This document shows, in pieces, positions 36,016 through 47,588 of a stretch of 64,000 bases of DNA. Made by a program: the position numbers and the translations under genes. Under the pieces are notes generated by a model. That model searched no databases. It saw only the letters and a list, made by a program, of their open reading frames with translations, and was not told where the DNA came from. The stretch lies in assembly GCA_036186865.1 (NCBI GenBank), contig AP025048.1:23070400-23134399 (forward strand), written 5' to 3'. The stretch is from Eustoma russellianum. Taxonomy: Eukaryota; Streptophyta; Magnoliopsida; Gentianales; Gentianaceae. Position 1 is the stretch's first letter, and each line of letters opens with the position of its first letter.

Positions 36016-37300
36016 CTCCCATTGCCAAAATGGACTTCCGCACCATCTTTGGTCTTGAACTTGATATGGAAGTGCTCCTCGTCGGCTATATGCATTGAAC
36101 ATTTCTTTTCCATGAGCTATTTGATTTCTTCCATTTTGCCTTCTCCATGGATTCTACGCTCCTACATAAGACAAATCTCTACACGTATGCACGATTTTGT
36201 TATTGGGTCCATTTTGGTTAGTTCTCATGCTTTTAGGTCTCCAATAACACTTAATTTTTTTTAAATCTACAAACACTTACCACATGACCCTTTTTGTTAC
36301 AAAAGAAACAAGTAGGTACATGATGTGATTGTGTTTTTTTTGGGCTTAGAAGGTTTAGTTACCGTCATATGCTTAGAAATCTTTCTGACCTTTGTATGCA
36401 CATCTATTTGGAGTAAAGACTTAGCCTTAGATGAATCATATAGATATGCATCTTTTATCTTTGGATTTTTCATATGGTTGGACATGTAAAAGCTTCAAAT
36501 CCTAATTTGGATTTTCTTTTAACCATTTTTTGCTTATCAAGATGTTTTTCATGAATAATCTTCTCACTTGTCATCTTATGAGTTCTTCAAGTGTAATACA
36601 TTTATTCTTAATCTCGATGCTTTCTAGATCTAAAGACTTATGCATCTCTACGGTGACTTCATGCTCTAGATGAAGTAAAACAAAAGACTCATACAAATTT
36701 TCGTTTTCTTATTTGCATAAACTAAGTTGCTTTTTAGCATGCTTGTACTCTAGTGCAAGATTATCAAATTCCTTGTATAAAGTAATATATTTATCTTGTA
36801 ATTTACCAAATGAGAAAGTTGAAAGAAATACCTCTTTGTCATCTTTAAAAGATATGAGACATGTTGCTTATTCTGTCATCATGATCATCTTCATCTATGT
36901 TTGATTGATGACCATCACTTGTTATCTCCTCAAGCTTCTTCTATGTCTTATATAGGGAGAATATTCCTTGAACCTTTATTAGCACCTTGTGTGAGAAGGA
37001 GAGATAAAAAATTTCAAGGCTCTTTCTTCTAGCTCAAAGTTCTTTTTATCCTCGTGATGTGATCATCCAATTCCTCCATGACTATTTTTCCTTTTTCATC
37101 CAACCTAGTTGGTAGATGTATTCCCTCCATAATCACCCTCCATATATCATAACCACATCCATAAAAATATGCACTCATCCTATGTTTCCATAAGGAATAT
37201 TTTGAGCATCAAATAGAAGAACTTTAGTGTTTCGTGCTATGGATATAGTGGATAGTTTGAGAGTTGATCTAGTAGAAGTAGAAGTTGTCGTTGCCATACT
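36016..37300 (-). pseudogene. Copia gag with zinc knuckle, decayed
   Basis: Minus-sense start near 37298 (MATTTSTSTRSTLKLS). A broken gag core follows, then a Lys-rich stretch (36485-36297), then an intact CCHC knuckle at 36269-36310 (C-x2-C-x4-H-x4-C, with GHVVSVC). Stops separate the pieces. Confidence 0.65.
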
Positions 37301-37345
37301 TTTAACATTGCTACTTGCAAAAGTTGGCCAAGCAATAAAGGCTAA

Positions 37346-37358
37346 GCTCTGCTACCAA
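37346..37358 (-). promoter_or_regulatory. Primer-binding site of old copia copy B (one mismatch)
   Basis: Element sense TTGGTAGCAGAGC; the canonical initiator tRNA-Met site is TGGTATCAGAGC. It sits between gag and the LTR edge near 37360. Confidence 0.6.
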
Positions 37359-38790
37359 TTTTTAGGTACGTGACAATCACTCTAGATGTGGTAGGGGTGA
37401 ATATAATATTGGTCAATTTTCAGAATTTTCTCGGTTTAGCTCATTCCAACTCACATGCTCTCCAAAATAAGAAAGAAAAGGTGAGAAATAATGAGTTTGT
37501 GACACATAATTTATAGTGGTTCAGATCTTCTTGATTCTACTCTACCTTCTTTTCCAAAGTGGATTTTCAGCAGCAATTTTCTTATTACCTTCAACAAGGA
37601 AGAAGCACAAGAATCGCAACACATACACTAACATCTAGCGCATACAACAACTATAACAGCAACAACTTATTGCACAAACACTTTATGGAACATCAACTAC
37701 AACAACACAGCTTATTGCACAAATAGTTTGTGCAACATCAACAACAGCAGTTGCAAGCAAGAATCACTTCTTGCTTATTAACAACTTCAACAAAGTTCTA
37801 CCGAAAAACTTTAACCATATGTGTTTTAGGGAAGAAGTGAAATTACACTTTCAAGAGAGTTTAGGACACAAGTAATATATCAAATATATTTAGTTCCTCT
37901 TGTACTAGACTTCTACTTTCACAATACAACAATGAAAACAAAGCAACAAGAGCTTAGTTAACTTTAAGAACTTCAGCACTTTGAGAGTTATTTACAACAA
38001 TGTGGGATGAAGGTTGAAGGGGATGAAAGTGTGTAAGTGCCTCATCTGATCTTTTTTGAGGGTGTGAGCCATGTTTCTGCCGCCTCCATAAAGTCTTCAA
38101 CTCCATCAATAGTCTTGAAGATGTCCAAATGGTCCTCACCCTATAGTTGATTTTGATGCTACGTAGCCACCCTAGAGAATCTTAAGTATGTTATAATAGT
38201 AAAGAAAGCATTATAGATGTTGGGGGTAAAGTCCACAATCAACTTAGGAAAGATTAGAGAGAGAAAACACTTTAAATCTTCCTTGGATTTGTTTGAAATG
38301 GCTGTAAAATTTTAAATTATGGGCAACATCGATCTATCTATGTGAGGGTATGATGTACATAGATCGATCTACATGAGGATATGATGTACATCGATCGATT
38401 TATGTGAGGATTTGATGTTAGACAGTGTGGTTTCAATTTAAATTCAAGATGACACAGATCGATCTATGTGAGGGTATGACGTACATCAATCGATCTACGT
38501 GAGGTTATGATGTACATTGATCGATCTATGTGAGGGTATGATATTAGACGGTGTGGTTTCAATTTGAATTCACGATGACAACGATCAATTTATGTGAGGG
38601 TATAATGTATATCGATCAATCTATGTGAGGGTATGATGGATACATTGATCTCTGTTAGAGATCTATGTGAGAGTATGATGTATGTATTGATCTCTGTTTA
38701 GAGTTCTATGTCTGGGTATGCTATTACTTACTTATTTGTTCAAGCTTCTGTTATCTCACAAGTATAACATGATTTCAATGTTTTTTCAAA
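37359..38790 (-). repeat. Probable 5' LTR of old copia copy B
   Basis: Begins next to the primer-binding site and shares its edge with 28530-28645. It includes the GATCGATC minisatellite at 38320-38710. The outer boundary is not certain. A repeat of CAACAACA-type motifs occurs at 37610-37760. Confidence 0.5.
38320..38710. repeat. GATCGATC minisatellite with higher-order structure
   Basis: Repeats of about 30 bp with core ATCGATCTATGTGAGGGTAT followed by GATGTACAT, about ten copies. A larger period of about 123 bp is also visible, because the link GTGTGGTTTCAATTT recurs at about 38424 and 38546. Confidence 0.8.
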
Positions 38791-39111
38791 CATCTTTTAA
38801 ACTTCATCAAAACATTCATATTTTAACACTTATCCTCGAATCCTAAACGAGCAATCGAGTCATTTTGTAAAATGCTTGAGTAAAACTTGACTTATTTAAC
38901 GAACGTTCGAGATCAGCTCGAGATCATTTATCTTCAATCCAAACAAGACAGTTTATGAACTGCTCACGAGAACTTTCACATACTTCTAATAATCTTTTTT
39001 AACTTATGTCTCAAAAGTTTATTTAATCCAATTAACATTTATCTCACTTTTGTTTTATTTTTATAACTCCACCAAAAGCGCGTGCAAAACATGGGGTTTA
39101 TTAGCTAGTAT
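38791..39111. other. AT-rich intergenic DNA, nothing recognised
   Basis: No frame or repeat found. Confidence 0.5.
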
Positions 39112-39265
39112 ACACACACACATACATGCATATGGGTGTGTGTGTATGTATATATATGTATGTATGTATGTATATATTTATGTGTGTATGTATGTATGTA
39201 TGCATGCATGCATGCATGCATGTATATATGCACACACACATGTATATACATATATATGTCTACAT
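39112..39265. repeat. Compound microsatellite (TG/TATG/CATG)
   Basis: Runs of ACAC, TGTG, TATG and CATG motifs, including GCATGCATGCATGCATGCATG-like palindromic repeats near 39200. The Tyr/Met/Cys/His-rich frames here are artefacts of the repeat. Confidence 0.9.
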
Positions 39266-39895
39266 GTATGCATATATCATTTATATGTGTCTTTTACACT
39301 GTCATACGGTGTCTACACACTGGATCCCGGTGTGTGAATACATCAAAAAGTAAATTCTTTCAATGTAGATCACTATCTTGATCTCACCATCTAACCATAG
39401 AGATAGAAATTTTATTACGTTATACTTATCCTTCCATTATGGTTGTTCCAAATCCCGTGTCTGATCAGAAAACGTATAGTTAGATTGCCAAAAAATCAGT
39501 TCACAAAGAAAGTTTGATCTTTTCTGTTGTGACTGTTCCTTTTATGTACTCGGAAAGAAAAAGATCTATTTTAGGAAAAATCGATTAAAGGTTATAGTGC
39601 TATGCAAATACATTTGAAAATATCGGCCTAGAGCAATTTCGCCCAATATAGTAGAGCCTAGTTTACCCTAACTTATATCCTCCACAATTATGGCAGTGTA
39701 TAGGGCACTTGTTTACTTAATCTACTAGAACCACTGTGTTATCATGTAAACATAGAACTTTTTTTTAAAAGACTTCTCGTCTTTCATCAAAGGCATTTTG
39801 TAATTTTTTATTGAACCATGGTTAGTACTTGTGCGTGAACCCTTATTTTAAATTCACAAAATTGAAGGAAATTCATTTTAAATAAATTTGTTCGG
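39266..39895. other. Intergenic DNA, nothing recognised
   Basis: No credible frame. Confidence 0.5.
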
Positions 39896-40380
39896 CGGGA
39901 TGTTGAAACTTGGGCTTACATGAGATGATGTCTATATTAAATCAAAATCTTAAAGCAATAGATGTGGTACCTTATCCTCGTATATAATCCATATATTTTT
40001 TCTCAAAGTAGTCAAAGTGGGACAATATTCTCAACACTCACTCTCACATGGTAATAACATACACATGCGCCTTAGAACTCGCCTTCAATCACAAACCACA
40101 AACTAGACATGAACATCTGCACTTAGGTGATGAAAGACAATAGACTTGGGTAAGGGGAGACAATCAATGGCCAACCATGAGCCAGACAAGGTGTGAGTCC
40201 ATATTTTTAAACTGACTCTAATACAATGTTGAAACTTAGGCTTACATGAGGTGAGTCCTTGCTCAAAACCTTAAGCAATGGATAGTGATACCTCGTCCTC
40301 GTATATAATCTATATATATTTTTCAAAGTGGCCAATGTAGAACAATATTCTCAGCTCACGGATACTTTGGTCGGGATATG
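39896..40380 (-). repeat. Two related decayed LTR pieces
   Basis: Blocks at about 39901-40045 and 40230-40362 share TGTTGAAACTT(G/A)GGCTTACATGAG and CCTCGTATATAATC. The second is preceded by GACTCTAATACAA, which looks like a mutated primer-binding site in reverse (TCTGATACCA). They are probably remnants of one old LTR family. Confidence 0.45.
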
Positions 40381-40759
40381 TCCTCTAGGAGTAGCGGATC
40401 AATATCCTTGTTATCTGCAATATGATAAGGCAAATATGAGCGATAACTGTACTCGCCCAGCAAGTAATCCGTCTAGTCACGTCATGTGGATCATGCATGG
40501 AGACGAGGTAATCAATTAATGATACTTAAATAAAGAACATAAATTTAAATAAAGAACATAACATTTCACATCTCCAACATTAATAAATAAAATGCATCAC
40601 ATACATGTAATCAAATACAAGTAACAGCTATATCATTATTAAAGTAACCATGCTATGTTATACGTCTCTATACTAGTCATGGAAATGTGATATTCCTACG
40701 ATGCGATGTCATAAACGATACCATGAAAATTCTATCATGATAATCAATAAAGCAAACTA

Positions 40760-41120
40760 ATGTCATAAAATGTCCGTACACAGTAAAATCACACAGATGC
40801 CATGAACAGCCCATACATAGTAAAATCAACCCGATGTCATAAACTGTCCGTACACAGTAACATCACACCGATATCATGAACTGTCCATACATAGTAAAAT
40901 CAAACCGATGTTATAAACTGTCCGTATAGAGTAAAATCACACTGATGCCGTGAACTGTCCATACAAAGTAAAATCAAATCGATGTCATAAACTGTCCGTA
41001 CACAGTAAAATCACACCGATGCTGTGAACGGATGTCATAAACTCTCCATACATAGTAAAATCAAACCGATATCATAAACTGTCTGTACACAGTAAAATCA
41101 CACCGATGCCGTGAACTGTT
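40760..41120. repeat. 37-bp tandem repeat with alternating A/B units
   Basis: About nine and a half units of 37 bp with consensus GATGTCATAAACTGTCC followed by GTACACAGTAAAATCACACC. Units alternate between a GTACACAG/ATCACACC form and a ATACATAG/ATCAAACC form, giving a 74-bp higher-order period. One unit near 41025 is shortened. Confidence 0.85.
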
Positions 41121-41516
41121 AAAAATATTTTGTGTGATGCAACAAATATGCAATGCCTCTGTTCAATATATATAAGCACTCAATTAATCTACATATCATA
41201 ATATACTAACAACTTACTACCTATGCACTTAACTTATATTTTAAATCATGAAAATTCTTTTTTCTTTTCCCTATTTCACTCTTGGCCTACAGCCCCTTTG
41301 TCACACCAAATTATACCTCAACATTTCATAAAAAGATACATCTTATATATATTCAAAGTGGTCAAAAACCCTAATTTTATATTTCTTTACATATGACTTG
41401 ATATTTCCTAATAATATACATTACATAATCATATTTTATGTCATACTCTATTTTATACATATTTATATCCATCACATGTTCAAAACTATTTATTCTACCC
41501 CCAAAATATATCTAAG
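41121..41516. other. AT-rich DNA, nothing recognised
   Basis: No frame with features; leads into the microsatellite. Confidence 0.5.
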
Positions 41517-41518
41517 CC

Positions 41519-41573
<55 letters not shown>

Positions 41574-41642
41574 CATATATATATAAGCCGAATATATATA
41601 TACATATATATATGTATATATGTGTATATATATATGTATATA
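41517..41642. repeat. TA-rich microsatellite at the 5' end of LINE A
   Basis: (TA)n, then ACACAC, then TATATG/TATACA repeats up to the first LINE base. Confidence 0.9.
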
Positions 41643-43199
41643 CTCCTGCAAGGCACACATCGTAATGTACGTCATTTTAAAAGGTTCTTAACGGAATATG
41701 AAACTGCGTCTGGTCAAAAGGTAAATTTTCAAAAAAGTAGTCTCATTTCATCGGCTTGCCTCTCCACAAGACGAGTTCGAAACTTACAGGAAATACTCGG
41801 GATGCGACTTTTGGCATTGCCATTTCGATACTTGGGTTCCTATCTTCACAAGGGTATTAATCGATCTCGGTTTTGCACTACTCTGTTACAGCATTTTGAT
41901 GACCGTTTACATGGTTGGCATTCCCGTCTTCTCTCTTCCGCGGGTCGTTTAGTCTTATTGCGCTCTGTACTTTCTGCGCTTCCCCTTCATGTCATGGCGG
42001 CAGGAGGATTGCCAAAGTCTATCATTAAAGTGATTCACCGGAAAATGGCCACTTTTTATTGGGGGGATCGACGACATTGGGTTGCGTGGTCCAACATTGT
42101 TTTGCCAGTTGAAGAAGGCGGCTTGGGTCTAAGGGACCTCAATGCTTTACAGCGGGCATATCACTGCAGGATATGGTGGTTATATCATAAACAAGACACT
42201 TTATGGAGTCGTTATATGCATGCAAAATATGGACGGAGGGGAGATTTTCAACCACGTCTCCCAGATTCACCAGTTTGGAAGCTTATTTGTCGCATTCATA
42301 CTGTATGTCTTTCGCACACAGCAGGTTCAGATACACATCTCACATGGCAACCTTCGCCCTCGGGAGAATTCACGCTAAAATCTGCTTATGATGTCTGTCG
42401 ATCGTCTAGACCAACATTGCTCTCAGCTAAGTTTATTTGGTTTAAACAGCATTCGCCATCCATCAAGATATTCTTGTGGCGAATGTTCCATGCTGCTCTA
42501 CCATTTGAAGATTATATTGGAAGTTATTCTGCAGCCCGTCCTACGCAATGCCCCTTTTGCAAGCAACACTCAGCAACGGTTGATCATTTTTTTTTGTATT
42601 GTCCACCAATTCGATTACTATGGGCGTTCTATGCGACAGAGCTGCAAGGAGTTTCCCTCACTTCGCTTCCTCTACACCAATATTTATTGTCTTGGTGGTA
42701 TCGATCCTCTTCTGCTACAATATATGGGGTTCTTAAAATAGTTGTCCCTGGAATCTTGATATATAACATATGGCGTTGCTATGCTAGTTTAGTGTATAGG
42801 GACCAAACAAGCTTTTCTATATCTACACTCCGGGCTACAGTCCATTTTGATATCGACATGTGGGTTCATACGCTCCACGGTTCCAAGATAGCTGCAGGAC
42901 CTCCTCCTCCGATTTCATGGCTCCCAAAGGTTCGCTCTCCGCGTCTCCAAGTGATCAAATGGCTCACTCCTCCATCAGGACGATTCAAACTTAATGTTGA
43001 TGCAGCTGTTGGACGCCACTATGCTGCAGGCGGTGTCATACTGCGTGATTTTAATGGCGCTTGTGTACGGGCCGTATCATTCCGCCTGTCTTCGTGTACA
43101 CCATTGCTAGCTGAAATACAGGCCGCTTTATTTGGATTGTTATATTTCCTTCCGTTATATCGGACGCTTATCATAGAGACAGACTGTGCACAAATGTTG
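41643..43199 (+). pseudogene. LINE A, 5'-truncated RT / zinc-RT / RNase H, part 1
   Basis: 519 open codons starting directly after a microsatellite, at the position just following the YADD motif of the related full RT in LINE C. They cover the RT thumb and connection (YETASGQKVNFQKSS, LPFRYLGS, RLVLLRSVLSALP), a zf-RVT region (SAYDVC, FLWRMFHAALP, C-x2-C-x6-H-x3-H-like), and most of an RNase H (NVDAA, AEIQA, ETDC). The open frame is broken after codon 519 by a retroelement insertion at 43200. The frame resumes exactly at 55207. Lacking endonuclease and RT catalytic motifs, it was already inactive before the insertion. Confidence 0.9.
43195..43199 (+). repeat. Target-site duplication TGTTG, left copy
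   Basis: TGTTG precedes the LTR start; the identical TGTTG follows the last LTR at 55202-55206. Five bases is the usual copia duplication. Confidence 0.9.
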
Positions 43200-46100
43200 T
43201 GTAGAGAAAAAGGGGTTTGAGTGATTTTCAAATGCATGATTTAAATGTGCACAAAAACGAGCATAAGATATAAACGTGCATAAGTGTACATGTGTGCATG
43301 ATAACTTGCCATTACTTGCCTTATTTAGCTTATATATTATGTTGCCGTACTAACGAGCCATGAAGCATTAAAGCTTACATCATATGGCGAACATTTGTGG
43401 AGTTTATACTATTTTCAGGTGCCACCATTAATGAACTAAAGTAGTTCATTAAGTGAAGTACTTAGTTTAATAAACTAAGTAGTTCATTAAAGGAAGATCT
43501 ATTTGGAAAAGGCACAAAGGCAACAAGGCCAAGGAAGGAAAGTTCTCTCCTCCTCCCCATCTTATTAAACACGCCACATATACATAATATATATATATTT
43601 TCAGATTTTTTGAAAAAGGCACGTACACATGTATTCCAACGTACTACCGACACGTTATATATTTTACGTACGTACGTTAACGTCACACCACTATACTTAA
43701 CTCATGTTTATGAGTATATTCAGGTCTTATATCATATGATATAAGTTATGGTGATGACAAATTAAATACGACACGATAAAAGGTTCTAAACCGAAATTTG
43801 TCATATCGGGCGAATACCGAAACTTCGCCAACGTGTCACGTACTTGCCATAAATAAATGGCCAGCCCATATACATCAAAAATTGATGAAAATTTCGTGCT
43901 ACACATGGTGTGATCAGCCAAAAATACTTTCCATGTTGGCACACACAAATCACCCCACATTTAGGCCAAAATGTGAAGATTCCAATTTTAATTTTGTCAC
44001 ATGTTTATGGTACCACTTTAAATCAGCCAAGTGTTGAAATTTAAAGTATATATTATATATATTATTTATAACATAGTATATATATCATGTGCAAAAGTTG
44101 GAATTTAAATTAGAGAAAAATCGGGTAATCGATAAATATCGAAAATTCGGTTTTCTACGCACATAACATGGAACGTTTTTCTTGAACATCATGTGACACG
44201 TATCTAGACACTTTTTACATATAATATACATCTTAAAGTGTTCTAGAAAATTAAATTAAGGGCTGATTGGAATATTACATGTGTGTATTATTAAATGTGC
44301 ACTATTTTACAAAAGTTAGCAAAAATAAATTTCAGCACATGTACAAACACACTCAACGCCACCTACAGCTGGGTTGGAGCATATGTGGAGCCTTGTTGGC
44401 ATGTTGATTGGTCAAGGATCAATCATACAATGTTGAGAAATCAAAGAGAGAAGCTACAAAAGGTAAGTATTCAACATATACCTCTCTTATGTCACATGCT
44501 GAAAATTTCAGCATGCTAAAAAGGTGGTGGCCGATTTTGTCAATTGAAAGTGAGATATTCCATCATCTTTTGTTATGTGATTAATTGGAAGAAGAAATGG
44601 AAATGATTTGAATATAAATTAAATTAATAAATGGTGATATTTTATATCACACATGCTGAAAATTTTTCAGCATGTGTACAACTTGTTGTGGCCGAATTTG
44701 TGAGCTTGGATGTGTCCAAGTTCATTTCTTATGTGGTAGCAATAGTTACCATAACTTGGTGATTCAATGTTTTAAGAAAAAAATCAATGCAAAATAGGCA
44801 ATATTTTGGACAAAAAGTGAATGTTACACATGCTGAAATTTCAGCATGTGCAAGAGACATAGTGGCCGAATTTTTAACCCTTTTTGTGTCCAAGTTCATT
44901 CATCAATTGTTAGCAAGACTTTCCATGTATTGTTGACTCATTTTTATGATAAAAATTCAAAGAAAAATGGTAAATAATCTGAATTTTATTTCATAATGCA
45001 CATGCTGAAAAATTCAGCATGGCAAGGTGATAATGGTCGATTTTATGGTTTGAAAAAGGGGATATTTCTTGTCTTGCAATTTATGATGGAATTTGTGACT
45101 TATGGTATGATTTTATGATTGATATTGGCACATGTTTAAAGTGTTAATCTCAGATTTTTTCCATGTCATCATGTTGACAACATTGAGCCAATAAAGAGGT
45201 GCCAAGTAAGCAAAGACTAAATGATGATCCAATGGAATGATGCCAAGTAAGCAAAGCATTGTCACTATGATGTCTTACACTCTCTCAAACACTTAAAAGA
45301 TAATTTTCAAGAGGGGGAGACACACCTAGGGGACGGCTGCAACCATTAAAAAGGAAAAGAAGAGAGCAAACAAAATAAGGCCAAGCATTGCAAAATCAAA
45401 GTGATCAAAAGCCTAGTTCTTCTTCTTCTACATTCTCTCTTTCTTTCTTCTTGTAAGCCTATTGTATCCATATTCTTTAAATCTTGAATAGGCTTGAGAT
45501 AAACCACCATTCATTCTATATCTTTGTAAAAGATTGATCAAGGTGTGATCAATCTTCATTCTTGCGAGGTGGTGGTGTTCGTGCGCAATTGTATAGAACA
45601 TACAAGGTTTGTAAAGGGTTGGAGTTGGTGTGTAACTCCATCAACCCTGTGGTAAGGTGTTTTTGAGTTTTTTGATTAGTGTGAACCAAGGAAGGTGTTC
45701 CTTGAAGACTGGAGTAGGTTGTTGATAACCGAACCAGTATAAAATTCTTGGTGTCATTTACTTTCAGCACTGTTTTTCTGTTTCAGCACTGTTTACTGTT
45801 TTTAATCACGTTCGTAAAAATAGTAAACGAATTTCAAAAATTATGAAACTTTCAGAAAACATAGTCACACGTTCTAGGGTTCTTTTGGCGCAATTTTCAA
45901 CCCTTTTGGACAAGTATAAGTCATTCAAACGTCCAAAGTTCTGAGACTAGTGCAGTCTGATTTTCAGGCTTGTAAAGGTTGAGACTCTGATCGTATTTGA
46001 CTAACTTCCCAAAAGAATTTTTCAAAACTGTTTCAAAATATTTAAATATAACATATAAAGGGTTAGTGGTTAAATTTACAAAGCATTTGGAGTTGTGTAC

Positions 46101-46426
46101 AAATTGGAATAAATTTTTTAAATCAGTGTATCGGTTCTGGCAGATTTGCGCAATCTGACCACCAACGAATTTTCAAGGGGTTAGAGGTTGAATTTTAATC
46201 TGAAATTTTTAGGAGATACTTATAACATCTGAGTCTAAGTTCTCTATAAATTTCAGAATTTTTGAAGACCTGAAACCTAGTTTTCAAAATGTTTTAAAAC
46301 TGGTCATGAAAACAGAAACTGTTTTCAGAACTTGAATTGTTCAAGTTTAAAGAAATTTTAAAAACCACATTTTCCGCACCCACTATTCAACCCCTTCCCT
46401 TCTAGTGGTGCCTTGCAGATCCTACA
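43200..46426 (+). repeat. LTR 1 of array 2 (3227 bp)
   Basis: Starts TGTAGAGAAAAAGG and ends GATCCTACA. Followed by a primer-binding site. Carries four palindromes of the CATGCTGAA/TTCAGCATG type at 44495-44515, 44652-44674, 44829-44848 and 45001-45021. The same length as LTR 2 and nearly the same sequence. Confidence 0.95.
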
Positions 46427-46428
46427 AT

Positions 46429-46439
46429 TGGTATCAGAG
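46429..46439 (+). promoter_or_regulatory. Primer-binding site, unit 1
   Basis: TGGTATCAGAG, matching the initiator tRNA-Met 3' end (the twelfth base differs). The same site is at 50818-50828 in unit 2; LTR 3 lacks one because it is the end of the insertion. Confidence 0.85.
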
Positions 46440-46482
46440 TGCAGGAATACTCACAATAAAAGGATCCAACGATCTTAGTGAG

Positions 46483-47316
46483 ATGGCAACCACTAGCGAC
46501 AAAACCAAGGAAAAAGATATGTCAAGCCGAATGCCTCCACTATTTGAAAATGAGGTAAATTCTGATTCTGACTCGGATTCTGAACTATCTTATGATGATT
46601 TATATGATGAATATCTTGAATTACATAAGTTTGCTAGAACTCTTGCAAAACAAAAGAAACGGTTAATTGAAGACAAGAAATTGTTAGAATCTTCTAACAT
46701 AAATCTTGTGTCTCAATTAAACGATTCAAAAGAAGAGTCGTCTTGCATCATAAATTCATTAAAATCTGAAATTTCATCATTGACATCCGAGAACGTTGAA
46801 TTGAAATCCGAGATTTCAAAATTAAAATCAAGGAATGCGGATGTAGAGAAAAAGGTGAAACAGTTTGATACAGGATCCAACATGCTGCATCGCATTATAT
46901 CATCACAAAAGCATGACAGTGATAAAACGTGGTTGGGATACGTTGATACAAATGAAGTATCAGCCATACCAACAAAGTTTGTTATGTCTAAGAAAATAGA
47001 CACCCCAAAGCTTCAAGTGGCGTCTAAGATGACGCAAAAATTGCATATTCCCTCATCACGCCCCACTTCTTCATCATATCATGCGAAATACAATGTTGTA
47101 CCATATAGATATGAAAAGAAAAGAGTGATGCATACACGGCATTCAATCCATCCAAGCACTACGCATACAAACACAAGGACATATCCAAAACGTCCTACAT
47201 ATAATGCGTATAAAGGAGTTCTTGGCCAAAGGCCATATACAGTCGCACCAAAAGTTTATTATGTTGCGTTCTCATCACCTTTCTCACCTTTTGGAAGACC
47301 TAGAAAGGTCACCTAA
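46483..47316 (+). CDS. Shortened Gag (mini-Gag), unit 1
   Basis: 277 residues from the ATG at 46483; the longer frame from 46405 begins inside the LTR. Compared with the 630-residue Gag at 3716-5608, it keeps about the first 30 residues (to PPLFENE). It then continues directly at the acidic SDSDSDSE region, the coiled coil (about residues 55-130) and the basic His/Thr/Arg tail. The copia gag core and the zinc knuckle are missing, removed by one in-frame deletion. The frame ends GRPRKVT, a few codons before the IWVPKG motif that follows out of the frame. Without capsid core or knuckle it cannot form particles alone; it might still pair with full Gag through the coiled coil (inference). Confidence 0.75.
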   Translation: MATTSDKTKEKDMSSRMPPLFENEVNSDSDSDSELSYDDLYDEYLELHKFARTLAKQKKRLIEDKKLLESSNINLVSQLNDSKEESSCIINSLKSEISSLTSENVELKSEISKLKSRNADVEKKVKQFDTGSNMLHRIISSQKHDSDKTWLGYVDTNEVSAIPTKFVMSKKIDTPKLQVASKMTQKLHIPSSRPTSSSYHAKYNVVPYRYEKKRVMHTRHSIHPSTTHTNTRTYPKRPTYNAYKGVLGQRPYTVAPKVYYVAFSSPFSPFGRPRKVT

Positions 47317-47431
47317 ATTTGGGTACCAAAAGGGACATTTTCAAAGGGTTGAATAAATAACCCTTAAGAACGCACATAATATGAAATGCATAATTTTTTT
47401 TTCAGGCATCTTTTGATTTACTTTTCAAAAT

Positions 47432-47587
47432 AAAGGGGGAGAAAAAGCATGATTTAAGGGGGAGAGAGAAAGACTAATTGCATAAATTAAGGGGGAGAGA
47501 GAAAGACTTTTATGCATAATTGAAGGGGGAGCGATAGGATTTAAATCATGTGCATAAGTTATTTTGAAAATCATCAAAAGGGGGAGA
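47432..47587 (+). promoter_or_regulatory. Polypurine tract cluster, unit 1
   Basis: Five AAGGGGGAG-type tracts in 156 bp (about 47433, 47457, 47490, 47525, 47579). The last abuts LTR 2 and should be the functional plus-strand primer. Confidence 0.8.
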
Positions 47588-47588
47588 T

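Larger units (their letters stand above)
46427..47588 (+). mobile_element. Internal region 1 of array 2
   Basis: 1162 bp: primer-binding site (46429-46439), a short gag-derived frame, and five polypurine tracts, the last touching LTR 2. No pol. Confidence 0.9.

Noticed and set aside
39050..39381. Three overlapping frames rich in Met, Cys, His, Tyr
   Set aside because: Products of the TATG/CATG microsatellite in three phases.
40760..41120. CRISPR-like regularly spaced repeats
   Set aside because: Units are contiguous with no unique spacers, and the genome is eukaryotic; it is a minisatellite.
41622..43220. Frame as a 532-residue complete protein
   Set aside because: First codons are microsatellite and the last ones are LTR sequence; the true content is a truncated LINE part interrupted at 43199.
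43462..43686. 74-codon and 77-codon frames repeated at 47851, 48116, 52240, 52505
   Set aside because: They lie in the LTRs and recur with the 4389-bp period; composition and short length do not support a gene.
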